DNA of 64,000 bases from Pipra filicauda (lineage: Eukaryota; Chordata; Aves; Passeriformes; Pipridae): contig NW_024104403.1 of the NCBI RefSeq assembly GCF_003945595.2, positions 806,001 to 870,000 on the forward strand, in the 5' to 3' direction. The position numbers were made by a program, and so were the translations under genes. Shown here one piece after another: positions 50,799 to 64,000 of the stretch; the first letter of the stretch is position 1; each line of letters opens with the position of its first letter. Under the pieces are notes generated by a model. That model did not search any database. It was not told the origin of the DNA and saw nothing but the letters and a program-made list of their open reading frames with translations.

Positions 50799-52847
50799 AA
50801 AATCTGTTTTGTTGTTCTCATATTTCATTAAATATTTGTAAATATACCACATATGGTCTAGTTGATGGTTTTCTAAGAAGGAGAATTAAATATTATATTA
50901 ATTTAGTTCTAGAGTTTTATCATTGTTTAGAATGTAAGCACGATAGTAATAATAGTTAATTCCCAAGTATTGAAACACATGAGCATATGCAGACTGTATA
51001 TTCTGCAATCCACCAGCTTAAACCCAAAGGCAAACAAATGCAAACATTTTCTATAAAATACAATTAATTGAAAATATTATTGATTTATCTAAACTTTTTA
51101 ATTTAGGCCTTTGATTGTTCATTGAACTAAAAACCCAAGCAAAAATTAAAATATTTTTCTAAATAAAGAAATATTTTTCTTAGGAAAATATTGAAGCAAA
51201 ACTAACATTCTTCTACATTTTTCAAAACAAAATTGAAATGTTCATCACATAAATTATGACCATGACTAAATGACACTTCTAAAACAATAATTTTGTGTCT
51301 GTAGATTTAAAAGCAACTGTTATCCCTGGATTTTCATTTATTCTTAGTAGAACTAAAATCAAATATTTAAGAATCTGTCTCTCATCTGGCACAAATTAGC
51401 AAAATTTCACGGGAATTAATATAATTGCAAAAAGGCAAGGAAACAATGACTTAGAATTTAGCCATTAACTTTGATTAAAACTGCTCTGTTTGGCAGTTTA
51501 TCATCCAGCAATTATCAGGAAAATTAATTACTTCCTGAAAATCATATTGGAGATCCTTTGATATAAAATATAAAAATTGACAGAATTATTTTATCTCCCT
51601 TCTGCAGTATGTATCACTTGAATTAACATCTATTTTTACATCCATTCTTGTCACTTCACAGATTTTGTCATTTCTCACATCTGAAGGAATCCTAGTATTT
51701 TTGTGCTTCTGATTCAAACCTGGTCTTTAAAAACACTAGTTTTACTTTGCAGAGCACATACTTTAGTTTTTAAAAGGAAATCAGAAAGCAAATACCCTAT
51801 CCGTCCTATCCAGCTATTCAAGCAAGAAATATGACAAGCCAGACAACAGAAGAAAAAAACCACAGTAGAGTAAAAAGCTACTTAACTCATTTAGGACCAG
51901 ATTTTATTACTTCTGCCCACGTGTTTTCAATTATCCAATTACCATGAGTGCTTATATGAAAATTAAAATTACTGTTTATAATAGTAATATAATAAAATGC
52001 TTTTAAATCTCAGGGTTGGTTAATAAATTTTTAAAAAAAAAAAATCTATAAATATAGTCTTGACATCTCTTTAAAGGTGTTATTCCCACATTTAAAGTGT
52101 GAAGGAATAATGAATAGCTTGAAGAGTAACCTGATTTTCACATGAGCTCAGAACAGACCACAGTTGTAGTACAGATGGTTAGCATCTTTGAAGATCCATC
52201 TGAACACTTTATAGTTTTCTGAAGATTAAAAAAGGGAACCAGCACCATAAAGAAACAAGCTTGTTTAGATTTGCTACTGTCTGTGCAGTAATTGAACCAT
52301 ATATTATAGCAAAACAAAAAACACAAGACATCAAATTCAAGAAATTCTTACTCATTGAGAACACAAATTGCTTTTTAATTTCCTGACCTTATAGTGTAAG
52401 AGGATGATTAACATATCATAATCTCAGGGAATTAGATAGGTTAAATACCCAATTTCAAACACTCTGCACAGCAAAAGGCTACAGAGTAAACATAGAGTAT
52501 TCTGTAAGAAGGAAGGTGACTTTTTAAACACAATATAAAGAGAATTCTGGATTACAAAGATATTGGAAAACAAATAAATAAAATGTATACATCTCTTAAA
52601 CAAAATTACTTCCTGACATCTAATGTCTGCCTGGTGAAAGTCACTCTAATCTTCAATTACAATGAAACATACCCAAGGTACACATCCCCCTCTCTTCATT
52701 CTAAAGATGTTTTCAAACAGCCTTGTTTTATATACAGCAGGTGTGTATGTCTGAAGGTAACACAGTTTTCCTATGCTATGCACCAAGAAGAAAACTACTC
52801 AAGAGCACCTTTGCATGGGGTCTGCCTAGACTTGTAGCAGTCTAGGG
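50799..52847. other. Unique AT-rich non-coding DNA
   Basis: No transposon or exon recognised. A short near-duplicate of 'aaatatttttct' occurs at about 51150-51180. The minus-strand frame 52138-52326 has no known domain. Confidence 0.55.
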
Positions 52848-53097
52848 TGCTGCTGGGTTTAGGATTTGTGACTAAAACAGCATTGATAACACACCAGTGT
52901 TTCAGCTACTGCTGAGCAGTGCAAGCACTGAATAAACTCTTTTTCCTCCCCTTTTACCACCAGCACACAGGCTGGGGCTGCACAAGGAGCGCAAGGGGAC
53001 ACAGCTGGGACAGCTGACCCCAAATGACCACAAGGATATTCCAGAACACATAATGTGAAGAACTGGGCAGGGGGTGTTGGTCTGGGAGGTAGCCATT
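52848..53097 (+). mobile_element. Avian ERVL-type LTR, 5' part only
   Basis: The segment follows the U3 half of the same LTR family as 39281-39798. Shared blocks in order are 'gggtttaggatttgtgact', 'gataacacaccagtgtttcagctactgctgagcagtgc', 'gctgggacagctgacccca' and 'aaggatattccagaacacata', then 'ggtgttggtctgggagg' near the U3/R junction. Sequence similarity ends near 53097, so R and U5 are missing. The TATA region is degraded. It has the same orientation as the 39.3-kb copy. Confidence 0.8.
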
Positions 53098-53210
53098 ATA
53101 TTTATTGTATTTGCAATTGAGCTTGAGGTACTAGTGTATAGCTAAAATAAATATAAAAACAAGCTTTGTAGCATATGCAAATATGCACAGAAATATTACC
53201 AAATTAATTT

Positions 53211-53223
53211 GGGGGGGGGGGGG
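53211..53223 (+). repeat. G13 homopolymer
   Basis: Thirteen G residues follow 'aaattaattt'. Length is uncertain for the usual reason of homopolymer slippage. Confidence 0.95.
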
Positions 53224-56200
53224 TGTGAAGACAGACATACACGCATGTGCATATTTTAATATACATCATAAATATAAAAATATGTATATATATATCTCCT
53301 CCCACTCACATCTCTGTGGAAGACTGTATCATTTATTCTAATGATTGTTATAAGAGAGATAACTAGCATTTGAATATCATTGCTCCTACTTTTTGATCTT
53401 GCATGAGGGCTCTTCCACCTGAAATCTAATGTCTGTTCTTCAAACTCATGTATTAAATGAGCTTAATTCATATGAAAAAACAAAACATACATTACACCAA
53501 AGGTGCAGGCTGACTCTAACTCAATGGCATACTACTGGGAGTCTCCAAGTCTTAAAGTAGTGGTCCAATGTTAAATATAGCATCTTTGCTTTGTATCAGT
53601 AACACTCTACTGGAAGAAGGGTGGGACCAAGGTCTTCTGTGTAGCTCAGTACATTTACTTTGCCATTATGCTTTTTGGGTTAATTTTTGTCATATATACC
53701 TGTTGCTTCTTATACTATATTTATACTGAAAACTCCATCTTCAGTATTTGTAAAGCACTCACTCAGATCAGTGGTGACCTGGCTCACAAGCAGAGCTACT
53801 TGTATTGATGCTGTACAGAGATACAGCACAACTGTAAAATCCTATAGATGGAAATATGCTTTAAGGTATCAGTAAGAGCAGATACATGTCTAGTTACTTA
53901 AACAATTGTAATATACCTTTTAGGTTTTCAAAAATTTTTGGTATCATTTTGAAACTATATACTTATATGTTATACATAAGTATAGATTTGACCAGGAAAT
54001 ACATTTAAAATCAAGGAGGTAAACTGTGAAAGAAAGAACAAACAGAGGTTAGAAGAAATTATTTGTAACCCTGTTACTGGGTATACAAGGAAAATAAAAG
54101 GTTATGAAACAGATAAGCATTGAATATCCAGCTGGAATACAAATGAAGTGTTGGCTTTCCATCATGTGCAGTCCTCTTCTATTGCCCCTTCACATTACTC
54201 CACACACTGCTTATTCAGTGTTTCACTTGCACTGATTCCTGTGAGACAACGATACTACAAATAACCTTAATCTTTTGCAGCACAATCAATACATACATAT
54301 ATACATAGTTATATTTTGTCTTAAAAGAAATTTAGAGTATCACTATTCTACGTGTTCACGTACACAGAGGTTTTCCTTCTGTCTTCGATCAATGAAACCA
54401 AAAGTATGGTTTAAAGAAAGTAAAGCAAATCTGTAACTACAAAAGTTTATTTTAAAAAAGTCAGTATTAGCACAATTACTTTCTGAATGCAGCTGGATAT
54501 ATCATCAATATTTGTAACAGACTTTACAAGCTTTATGGGAAATATATCTAGATGTACAAATAGCCTCATTTGTTAGCATATTGAGGCAATCAGGAGTTAT
54601 ACGTTCCTTGTTGGCTAGCAAAGTAGTAATAAAACAAAGATAAGCATACTTTCAAAGTAAATATTCCCACAGCTAAGTACAAACTATGAGTTACAACAGC
54701 AAAATCAACCATTAGAGAAAGTCTTACATCAAAGACAAAGCCTGCAAAGCTGGGTTTTTTTACAAGTACATTCAAGTAGAAAGCGCTATTAGTCTATGAC
54801 AGAACTCAGACAACTCTATACCACAAACTTAATAGAAAAATAAGGCACATGGTCTTGAATAAATCCCGCAGTTTGACTGCCACCATCATAGTGAAAGCTA
54901 AGACCATGGTAAACAATCCCTTAAGCTTAAGTTCATCAGCCTGTTGTAATGCCAGTTAGTAGCTAAGTACCACTAGAGATTCTTACTGTAGTAATGAGAA
55001 ACTAACCTGAGTTATTCCCCATGCCAAGTCCTCTTTTCCAGTATTTTAAGACCAGTACCGAAAATTGCTGAAAGTATTTATTCCTTCTGATGGACTAATC
55101 TAAGGATTCAACCAACTTTGAAGACCATACCCTCTAATTTAGACTATAGGGATCCAAACCACAAAGGGTGACAAAGATTGACATTTCATACTCCATACTG
55201 GCATTACCGCAGTAACGTAGTTATAACCCCAAAGCTCCTACAGACACCTCTACAATGCTTCTTTTCCTTTATGAAGACAGACTACTAATTTATGCTAAAT
55301 CTACCTTTTATAGTCTACTCCTTCATAGTGTAACTTTATTTTAGCCATAAGGATAATACAACTCTTATTAGAAAAACAAAAAGCAAGTAAACCCAAGCTA
55401 TAGTTTACCAATATAAATCATAAAGTAAGTAACAAGAAGTCTTTACCTGACTTTAGAGAATAGTTTAAAACCACTTCTGAAGTTTTGACAATGACTTATC
55501 AGAATCCTCACATCTAAGGAAAGTAGTCCTAAATCAGTCTAAATCAGAAAAGCCTGTTCTCCTCTTTCCTTTCCTATTCCTATACCAAAAGGCAAGCTCA
55601 CAGCACATGGTTTTGGAATTAGGTAGTTGATTGAGCACTCAACCTGCCTGTACATGATTACTGCAGATGACCTCCAAAAAGCAACCCAAAACCCAACAAT
55701 AAAGACCCAGAAGCAGAAGCATCTGGTGCTGCAGCAGTTCTCTCACAATCACCTGGCTTGCATCACCCCACAGATGAGATTATTCTGTATCATAAAATAA
55801 CGCTGGAGAAAAATAAGTGTCTATAAAAACTAAGGGTCAAATTTTGATCCTATTTGCAATAATGCATGCCTACTAAACTGAGCAAGAGCAAAGCAGAGGT
55901 AGAAATATTACCTTGTTATCTGTAAAAGTAAATAATCCAGAACCAACTGAAGGGTGATCTATACTTTTGACTAAAATCTTCTCTGCCTCATCCAACCTTT
56001 GTTCACATTCCCCAGTTTGTGATTTTAAAAGCTATTCATACTTAAGGAATACTTTTTTTAATTAATTAAAATCCCATCTTGGAATAATTATTTTACAATA
56101 TTGATTATCAGATTAAAGGTGACATAATGAGCCTGAATTGTTGAGAATTGTTTAAACAGAGCTGCTAAAATGCTTTCCATTCCTACTCTCCTTGCATCTG

Positions 56201-58269
56201 CATCATATGAGCAGATGTCTAATTTACTGGTACAATTAACTTTCTCCTTCTGTGCTAGAGATTTTACTAGTAATATATATAGAAAGGAAAATTAATATAT
56301 GTACTATATTTTTCCCCCTCTAAAAATACTGTCTTATATTTAAATAAACAGTCTGAATGCACAATTTTAGCAGGAACTCTGTATTCAGCACTATAAAAAA
56401 TCAGGCCAACCCTTTCAGTGTCCTACATTTAGGTTTAGCTTTGTATATTTTAAATTATTCACTTTTATATCATTAATGGGGATAAGTACTAAAAATCCAG
56501 AAAACTCAAACCATAGAGTTTTTAACAATTATCCCTACGTATTCACCTTCATCATTCTAAAACGAAGACAACCCAATATAGGCAGCATATAATGTATTTT
56601 GCTAAACCTGCTGTACTTGTCCACAAGCAGATAGACAAGTTATTCAGCAAGAACAGGGAAATATCAGTTTGTTGTCCACTGAGGATGCTTTATACCATGT
56701 TATGAACTGAGAGTTCTCATTTTCTGAAGCTGCCGTGCTTTGTAATGTAAATGCACCAATCAAAGGAAGGAGTCATGACTGCAGATGAATTGCACTACAT
56801 GAGTGAAAATAACTACTGCTGTTCTAACAAATGAATTTGGTGACTTCAGCACAATTTATATAATGATAAATATAAGCAGCTGGTGCAGGTGTTCTCAAGA
56901 CAGTAGAACGTATTTCTTTACTATTTCAATTTTACTAATTTCTCTGTATAATGTCTTGCATAGTCATGTACAATGAGAAGATGTGAGTAAGAATGCAGGT
57001 TCTGAAGAAGCTAGCTGATATGAAAAATACCTTGTAAGTTATAGCAATATTATGGGAATATTTCACTGAAACATTATGATTTATTTTTATTATTAGCATT
57101 ATTAATATTATTCTAGAAATTGAGATATTATGAGACTTTGAGGTGACGAGAATAAAAGATATACCTTTGGGAATATAAACATTGATTATGTGAATGGGAA
57201 AAAGTAAATTGTAAGAAACAAATTCCTACACCTAGAAATAATAATGATGATATTGTTTAAGTACTAGGGTGGCTCAAAACTGGTGCTGTTTGCTCTATTA
57301 AGTACAGCAATATCCAGAGGATCAGTTTATATACATGGGGAAAATAAAACCAGAAAAAAGAACACAAATTCTAACCCCCTAAAATTATATATAACTGAAT
57401 TTTTAAAGCATTTTACTTATGTTTGCATAAAGTTTTGAATCACAGTTTTTTAATATTTGATATCCTTATAACATTAGAAAGAGACAGGGATCCATAATCA
57501 CTGCCTGACAAAGAGAAATGTCCAATACCATCTTCTTCCTTGCTTTTTCATATTAATGGCCTCCAATGGCATGCATATGAAAAGAATTTACAAGCCCAGT
57601 GATTGTCAAGATAATACATTTAAGTCTTAATTATACTTTATCACAGACTAATTCAGAAGCTAACTTTAATATTCCATTCAAGACAACAGATATATTTTTT
57701 TGCATTGTTAAAAGTGCCAGATAAATTATGAGCTCAGATCTACACATAGCAGAAATAAAAAAGTCTGTTTTCTAGAGCATTCTCTGTGGATTCACTTCTA
57801 TTTACTACAAAGGAATACAGCTTTATTTTTATCTGTTTCAGACTACTTCAGTGTGAAGTGATGGAAGCACTACTCTACTCTTCTATCCCCACTTAGCAGA
57901 TTTCATATATCTATATGGAATGATTTTTCTGTTTTCATTTCCTTTGTCCCGCTTACCAAATATATTTTCTATCATCTTCTATTTTATCTTCTATTGCAAA
58001 ATGTCATCATAGATCCCACATGTCTACCTATATTTAGACATCTGCAGGCAAAATGCAATGAAATATTTTTTTCAATGGAATTTGTAATGCTTGATAATAG
58101 GAATGTTTCAGAGAGACTGCTTGTTTTTGACATAGCCTTGACAACTGCAAATGCTTCTGATGGAAGCCTGCTTGGTTTCCCTCAAGCTCATATGGCTGGA
58201 CTTCTAGTACATCACTTTATAAACATTAGTTTCCACTGCCAACTAAAAGGAAAATATATAAGACACACA

Positions 58270-58290
58270 GAGGAGGAGGAGGAGGAGAAG
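58270..58290 (+). repeat. (AGG)n microsatellite
   Basis: About six AGG units run from 58270, then degrade to 'agaagg'. In the plus-strand open frame they encode a short run of Glu. Confidence 0.9.
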
Positions 58291-60962
58291 GAAGGAACGT
58301 GGGTGGAATGCTGGTTACGGGCAAGTGGCAGTGCAATACAGCCAGTGAAGGGAGACAAAGAGAAAGAAGTGGAGAAAATAGTACTCAGGCACGAAGGTAA
58401 CAAATTTCACTTTCTGTTTGTAAATGTAAGATGACATCCAAGACAGAGGAAGAAAGGTGATACAATTTTGGCAAAGGTGCAGTTATTTCACAGAAGATAT
58501 TAAATAGTTGTTACCACTGCATTTGAACCTGGGGTTTGAAACTTTTAAACTCAGACCTGAGCCTATCCAAACCTTAACAGTTAGCTCTGAGATAAAACAA
58601 AACATAGTATAGAAACACACGCAAACTAAATTTTAGGAAGCCTGGAAGCTGGTCCAAATTAATCTCCTCAGATGTTTATTTTTTTAAATGCATCTTTTTT
58701 AATATGGTAATGTCTGATTGTTTATTATATTTATTTGATGTATACCTTCATTATTGTCAAGTTAGTATTTCCTCTAATGAGAAATGAAGTCAATATGATT
58801 TTCATCTAAAATAAAATTGTCTTATTTATCTAATTTTTAATTGTATGAGAAGACATCACTGTGTTTGATTATGCATACATGAGGTGATTTACTCTTTTAA
58901 AATAATTTTTTTTTACATTACCACCTTTTTTCACTTATTCGAAGGAAAGGCAGAGATGTACGAGCATGGATACTAATGCTTCTGATATTTTTCTCTTTCA
59001 CCACTTTTTATGGGCTATTCTCATTTATACATTCAACATTTTTATTGAAAGCATTTCTGTGTGATCCTGCAAGTAATGAAAATAGTAGAGTGCAAATAAT
59101 TCGATTGTCACTATATTTTTTTAAAGTCACATAAAAATTGTTTCTTTCAAACATTCCTTGATAGAGGAAAAGAATTTTTTTTAATTATCATTATATTTTT
59201 TGGTAGTGCTTTTTTCAGTAAACTTAAGTTACAGTCTAGCTGAAATGGAGAGAGACAATGGTTTCCTCTCTTTTGAAGTAAAAAACTTTATTTCTTAGGA
59301 TTTTGAGGGTTTGTTTGCTGATTGTTTTGGTGGTTTTTTTTCATTTCATACATAAAAATGTTGAATTACCTAATGTAGAAGCATTCTAACTTCGCTCCTT
59401 TTTGTTCATAAGAGTTAATGGGTATATTCAGCCACTCTATTCAGTAATTAGATTTGGAATCCACCAATTTAGTCACTGCAGTAATCTCTCTGTAGGAATT
59501 TATGCAGCGCTGTTACATTAAATCCATGGATATGGTGCATGTAAATGTTTCAATGAGATCAGATTACACTTAAGAACAGCTTCAGGAGGTGAGGTTGGCC
59601 ATTTGAATATGAAAAACTGTGAGAATTAACAAACCTTTCATATATTTAATTTTTAATTAATAAGCATTGTTTGCGCCCTTGCTTTAATTCTCTTTGACAA
59701 AACTAATCCTATTATGTAGTCAGCAGTACTTCCAAATGAAATGTTTTGTTCTACAGAGTGCTTACAATCATCACATCAATCCCCAACAGAGGGATACAAT
59801 GAATCTACATTTAAAAAAAATATAGGTGATTTTGGCATGATATGCTATACCTAGAACAAATACATTTTAGAATCAATTGTCCCCAGTCCACTGTTAGCCC
59901 AAAATCTTTGATTACTGTTATATATGGTCTCAATCAAGTCATGAATGGATACAAATTTTTCTGTATATAGGTGTGGGGGTTTTAAATCTTGCAACTCCCA
60001 CTGCACAAGTTTGGAGGAAATACTTAATGTGGCTAGACAGGGACTTAGGCTTGGAGGACCTAAAAATAAAATCCAAACAGCCAGCTATAAAATCATTTAG
60101 CATGCTAGAGAATCCAGGTTCTCTGATCGGATACAGCCCCAAGTATAAGGTGTGCAGAAACACGTGATCCTTGTCTAAAAAGCAAAAACAATTGAGAGGA
60201 GAAAGAGCTTTCTGATTACTTTGGAGTGTGATTGCACAGTACAGATTCAGTGAACCACACTTCAGGCTTCCACTAAAAGGGATGGTCCCACTCTTGCCCG
60301 CCATCCTGGCATTATAGTTCCTCTGCCTCAACTTGAATCTAGCAATGCTGCAGCTGCTGATTCAACCAACTGAAACTACACGGGTAAGAAAAGGATTATA
60401 ATTACTTAACACAGGCAAGTACAAGAACCAGAAGTGACAGGAGGGAGAGCTTGGGAACACACTGCTGGAGAGGAGTACGACAGAGGATGCTCCTTTTGGC
60501 AGCATTCTGTGTTACAGCAGACTGAATGTACTGCAAAATCTCACCTTTAGTGTTAGCACAACAAACATGGTGTTTTTTCTTTCTAGTTTTTATTTGTTTT
60601 TTGTGAACATTTGCAGCTGTTTTCCATTTGGATGCTGTGAATACTTTATACTGTGCTATAATCTATTATCTTCTCCTCCTCCTTGTATTTCTCGTTCTCC
60701 AGTACATAAGGCTACACCTCACTCAGTGTGACAGCCCTACTGTCATTTTTCTTAGCAGCCTATCAACCATCAAGTTCAGCTTGTCACTACCAATGCCAAA
60801 GTTTAACAAATCTCTATGCATCACCACTTAACTATGTTGTTAAATCTTTTGCTATCTTTTGCTATCCTCTGTCAATGTTTCTATATCTGTTTGGACATTG
60901 GCTGCTTCTTGAAAAGTTACTATTTGAAAAAAAAGCTGCCTCACACCAGTTTCACTTGTTTT

Positions 60963-61306
60963 GCTCTACAAATACCTGAAAGGAGGTTGTAGTGATGTGG
61001 GAGTTGGTGTCTTTCCTCAAATAACAAGTCATAGAATAGGATAAACTGCCTTACATTGTGCTAGAGGAGTTTCAGATTAGATATTAGGAAAAATTTCTTC
61101 ACCAAGAAGGTTGTCAGGTGCTGGAACAGGCTTGTCCAGGGATCAATCCAGGATCAAGTCCTTGGAGCTCCCTTGGAGCTATTTAAAAGACATGTAGATG
61201 TGGCCCTTAGGGACATGGTTTAGTGGTTTACTTAGCAGTGCTGGGTTACCAGCTGGACTCGATGATCATAAAAGTCTTTTCCAACCTAAATGATTCCATG
61301 ATTCAC
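60963..61306 (+). mobile_element. CR1 LINE 3' end fragment with tail octamers
   Basis: Forward CR1 3' end of about 340 bp. It starts at 'ctctacaaatacctgaaaggaggttgtagtgatgtgggag' and runs through 'gattagatattaggaaaaatttcttcacc', 'ggtgctggaacaggcttg', 'aaaagacatgtagatgtggcccttagggacatggtttagtgg' and 'ggactcgatgatcataaaagtcttttccaacc' to the tail 'atgattccatgattc', two units of the CR1 terminal octamer. A short insertion or duplication around 61145-61180 ('ggagctcccttggagct') disturbs the ORF2 C-terminus. The best preserved CR1 tail in the window. Inactive and 5'-truncated. Confidence 0.95.
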
Positions 61307-64000
61307 AAATTCAACCACAAAGGTCCTTTTCTGTTATCATTTAAAGGCTTCCAAAGGCCTTCCCCATCCATATTTTCTTAAAAGAGTATTTGTGTTTGAT
61401 GCTTTCCCAAGCCTGCCAGAAGGCAGGAAGCATTTTAAGGTTCCTGAATACTTGGATAACATTTATCACATTGTGGATTCCACCTTCAGCTAAAGAAATG
61501 ATACCATAAAATCTCCCCACTTTCCCAAATGCAAAATATCTACTACAATGTGTTAGGAATGTCTCTTCCTCTGATCTTTCAAGTAACTTATGATTATTTT
61601 CTAATGGAATCTCTTACTATATTACTCAGCACACATTATGTGCAGTTTCCAGTATGTTTCACTACACATCATACACATAGTGCAGGGATGCATATATATA
61701 TATAGTTCTACAATGAAGCCTACATTAGCCAGCTAATCAAGGCATAGTGGACCCTCTGCTGTTGATATTCTTTTAATAGAAATGTTCAAGAACTTTAGTC
61801 CAAAAATTAATTTAGAAAATGCCTGCACCGCTGACTTCTGGAGTCAACTGAGAATCATCACAGGGCTGAAAAAGATACACTCACTGTGGCATTTTCATGG
61901 CCCCGGTAGTTGAGTACTGGTGGCCCATAAAGAGCATTCCTTAGCCCCACGTAATAGAGACTACTTTAAAGGTCATTTATGTCTCTTACTGCCAGCTGAA
62001 ACCTTATCTGTTACTCCCTAACTTCTTTTCAGTCCTTCATCTCTATTTGTTTCCGCTTCTCTACAAATCACTCTAATCAGTTTGACATTTTCAGCAAGAA
62101 CTACAAAACCTGCAGTATAAAGTACAAAAGTCTATGAAGCATCTCACAATACACATTTTAAACATAAGATGTACCCATGTTTTCCCTGGCTGTCCAAGTT
62201 ATTTTTTTGCTAAAGATGAGATGTACTTAGCACACATTCCTAGCAAGATGTTTGTCTAATTCTTCATTTTGCAGGAATATAATAAGGAAAGTAGACCTTT
62301 GTGTATTACTTAAAGATCTTAAAGGAAGTTTAAATATATGCCTTAGTCAACAGGATTTTAACATTTTGGACTAGCAATATAAATTGTTCAGGCTTTTTTT
62401 TCTTTTGGTTAGTTGGTTGGGTTTTTTTTGGTGAGTAATTTTTCCCCTACTTTTAATTTCAGTCACAAAGCAGGAGAATCATGTGCCTGAGCACAGGTAC
62501 TGAGTTCCAGTTTTCAGACACTGTCTCCAAGGAATCCCATCTAGCCCTCCAGCTGCTGCACTAAAAAGTCTCTCACTTGTAATCTCTATACATCTACCAG
62601 CCCTGTGTGGTTGCCTCAGACACTCAAAAGTAATAGCAGAAAGTGCCAGTTTTTGGAGAAATTAATTTACCCTTCGTTGAGAACTTTCTAAAAGGTTAAA
62701 TAAGTGAAGCCTTGAGAGCCGAAGAGTCTTTTGAGAGTCAATTGAAAAAGATTCATGGAGAGTAATTTTTTTTATAACTCATGTTAAAACAATCAAGCAT
62801 CATAAAAATCCCTAAATATGGGAATTTTAAGGAGCCTTCACTACTGTTGCATCGAAAGATTTGGCCTCCATTTCGCCCAGATATGTAGTGCTGTATATGT
62901 GTTTCCATATGCTCAGGTGAGATACACAACCTTTCTTTTAACAAAGAGGACATGTTACACCAGAGATGTGCATGGTGGTTACAGACTCACTGGAAGAATA
63001 TGCAGCATAGATCCCAGATTTCTTGGCTTCCTTTTATTTCATGGCATGGCCACCTTCCTTTTCCAGACCATTTATGTAGGTTTTATAAATCCACCATAAT
63101 CATCAATTCCTGCTGATCTTTGGTGGAATATCCAAGTCATGACAACGAAAGAATAGGGATTACCACACAAGTAATTCTGCCAAGATATTTCTCTGAATGA
63201 CAAATCCTTCAAGTGGCATTGTTATGGTCCTCTGTCAAAGAACCAATAAAAATAACACCCTGAAAAGAAGATGGAAAAAAATAAAGCTTCATAATGGCAA
63301 GTCCTTCTTTAAAGTTGTCCAGGTAATAACCTTGTAAATAACTAGGTGTGGCCTCCTTGTTAGTAATTCTAGATATAAAACTACTGCTTCAGCTTTCTTC
63401 TTTTCTTAGCAGGGGTACAAGTAAATCTCTACTGAGTTACCAGTGAGCAGGGAAAGGGATTGTGGAAGTTACCCTACATAATACACAAGGTTAATACACA
63501 GTGCAGTGTATTCAGAGAGTATATTCTTATTTGGAGCTTTTTCAGTAATAAGATATTCTCCCTCACTTCTCTGTGCCACAGGCTTGGCATCTCAACTACA
63601 GTTAAGACACTAAGTGATTTATATGAATGGTGTGTGTTGTCCAGACCAATGAATAATTATTTGTCCCTTGAAGGGTTTGGGCAGCAACAGTGTCAACACT
63701 GAGGCTTCTGAGGCAGTAAGACTCTCTACTGAAATGTACCATTAGACATTTACTGAAACATTACAGAATAATTTTTTATTAGAAAAAGTCCAACATTATG
63801 AAAATCTAATCATCCTAAACAAAGCATAATTGACTAGATCCTCCGGACTACTGCATAAGTATTGTGAGGTTTTACGTACAAGCTGAACATTTCAGAGTTT
63901 GTCTGAGACAGGTTTCTGAAATTATCTTTTAAAGCATACCCCTCACCCCAAATATGCTGCTTTTCTTGATTCTGAATTAGGTTTCTAATTCTCAAACAAA
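61307..64000. other. Unique AT-rich non-coding DNA
   Basis: No transposon, exon or RNA gene recognised. A (TA)n patch lies at 61692-61704. The open frames at 62753-63099 on opposite strands overlap each other and carry no known domain. Confidence 0.55.

Larger units (their letters stand above)
53098..60962. other. Unique AT-rich non-coding DNA
   Basis: Almost 8 kb without a recognisable transposon or known exon. It contains a G13 run (53211-53223), a TA-rich patch (53281-53295) and an AGG repeat (58270-58286). Two longer open frames are present: 57994-58434 plus (146 codons, partly built on the AGG repeat, which gives a Glu run) and 59939-60331 minus (130 codons). Neither shows a known domain, and I do not call either a gene. 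Confidence 0.5.

Noticed and set aside
39798..52848. A complete endogenous provirus between the two ERVL-type LTRs
   Set aside because: About 13 kb separates them, no gag or pol remnant is visible between them, and the right-hand LTR lacks its R-U5 part.
53940..53990. Inverted repeat 'tatacttat...ataagtata' as a functional hairpin
   Set aside because: The arms are only 9 nt and pure AT-rich sequence, which is expected by chance in this background.
57994..58434. 146-codon plus-strand frame as a coding gene
   Set aside because: Its acidic run comes from an AGG microsatellite, the rest has no known domain, and no splice or promoter context was seen.
1..64000. CRISPR arrays, bacterial operons or phage modules
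   Set aside because: No regularly spaced repeats, no dense ORFs and no ribosome-binding sites. The repeat content is clearly avian.

Overview
The window looks like a stretch of bird nuclear DNA, either intergenic or deep inside large introns. The main reason is the repeat content. Many copies of the CR1 LINE end in the avian-type 3' tail (runs related to ATTCTATGA beside a 'ttccaacc' motif). There are also pieces of an avian ERVL-type LTR and one older CR1 fragment of a kind shared with other sauropsids. The sequence is AT-rich and CpG-poor, with homopolymer runs and no bacterial features: no operons, ribosome-binding sites or dense ORFs. The species cannot be named from this sequence.

Layout. 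1-6997 is unique AT-rich DNA with one strong hairpin near 3.2 kb. At 6998-7755 there is a reverse CR1, and at 9986-10205 a shorter one. The longest CR1 (forward, 12320-13525) carries a broken reverse-transcriptase reading frame and is followed at once by an exact 85-bp tandem duplication. 13.7-23.4 kb is mostly featureless, with two small CpG-richer islands (about 15.1 kb and 19.2-19.55 kb) and a G14 run. A forward CR1 tail lies at 23475-23800. At 26.64-27.7 kb there is a GC-richer block that looks like an LTR or a terminal exon on the minus strand. At 30.2 kb a 31-bp tandem duplication abuts another CR1 tail, and at 36.3 kb there is a second strong hairpin. At 38.8-39.8 kb an ancient CR1 fragment is followed by a near-complete ERVL-type LTR. 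Three short CR1 tails lie at 41.0, 42.2 and 43.3 kb. A possible minus-strand exon is at 41.7-42.0 kb. An old reverse CR1 is at 50.2-50.8 kb, and the 5' part of a second LTR of the same family is at 52.85-53.1 kb. The last CR1 is at 60963-61306. The remainder is unique, unassigned AT-rich DNA.

No protein-coding gene could be recognised with confidence. Apart from decayed CR1 reverse-transcriptase pieces, the open frames (60-170 codons) are of lengths expected by chance in this much DNA. The best candidate for a real host exon is 41726-41971 on the minus strand: open, flanked by plausible splice sites, and encoding three N-glycosylation sequons. I could not identify its gene. I saw no structured RNA gene, CRISPR array or new biological system. 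The observations most worth checking are the candidate exon, the two tandem duplications that abut CR1 ends, the two hairpins and the GC-richer block at 26.6-27.7 kb.
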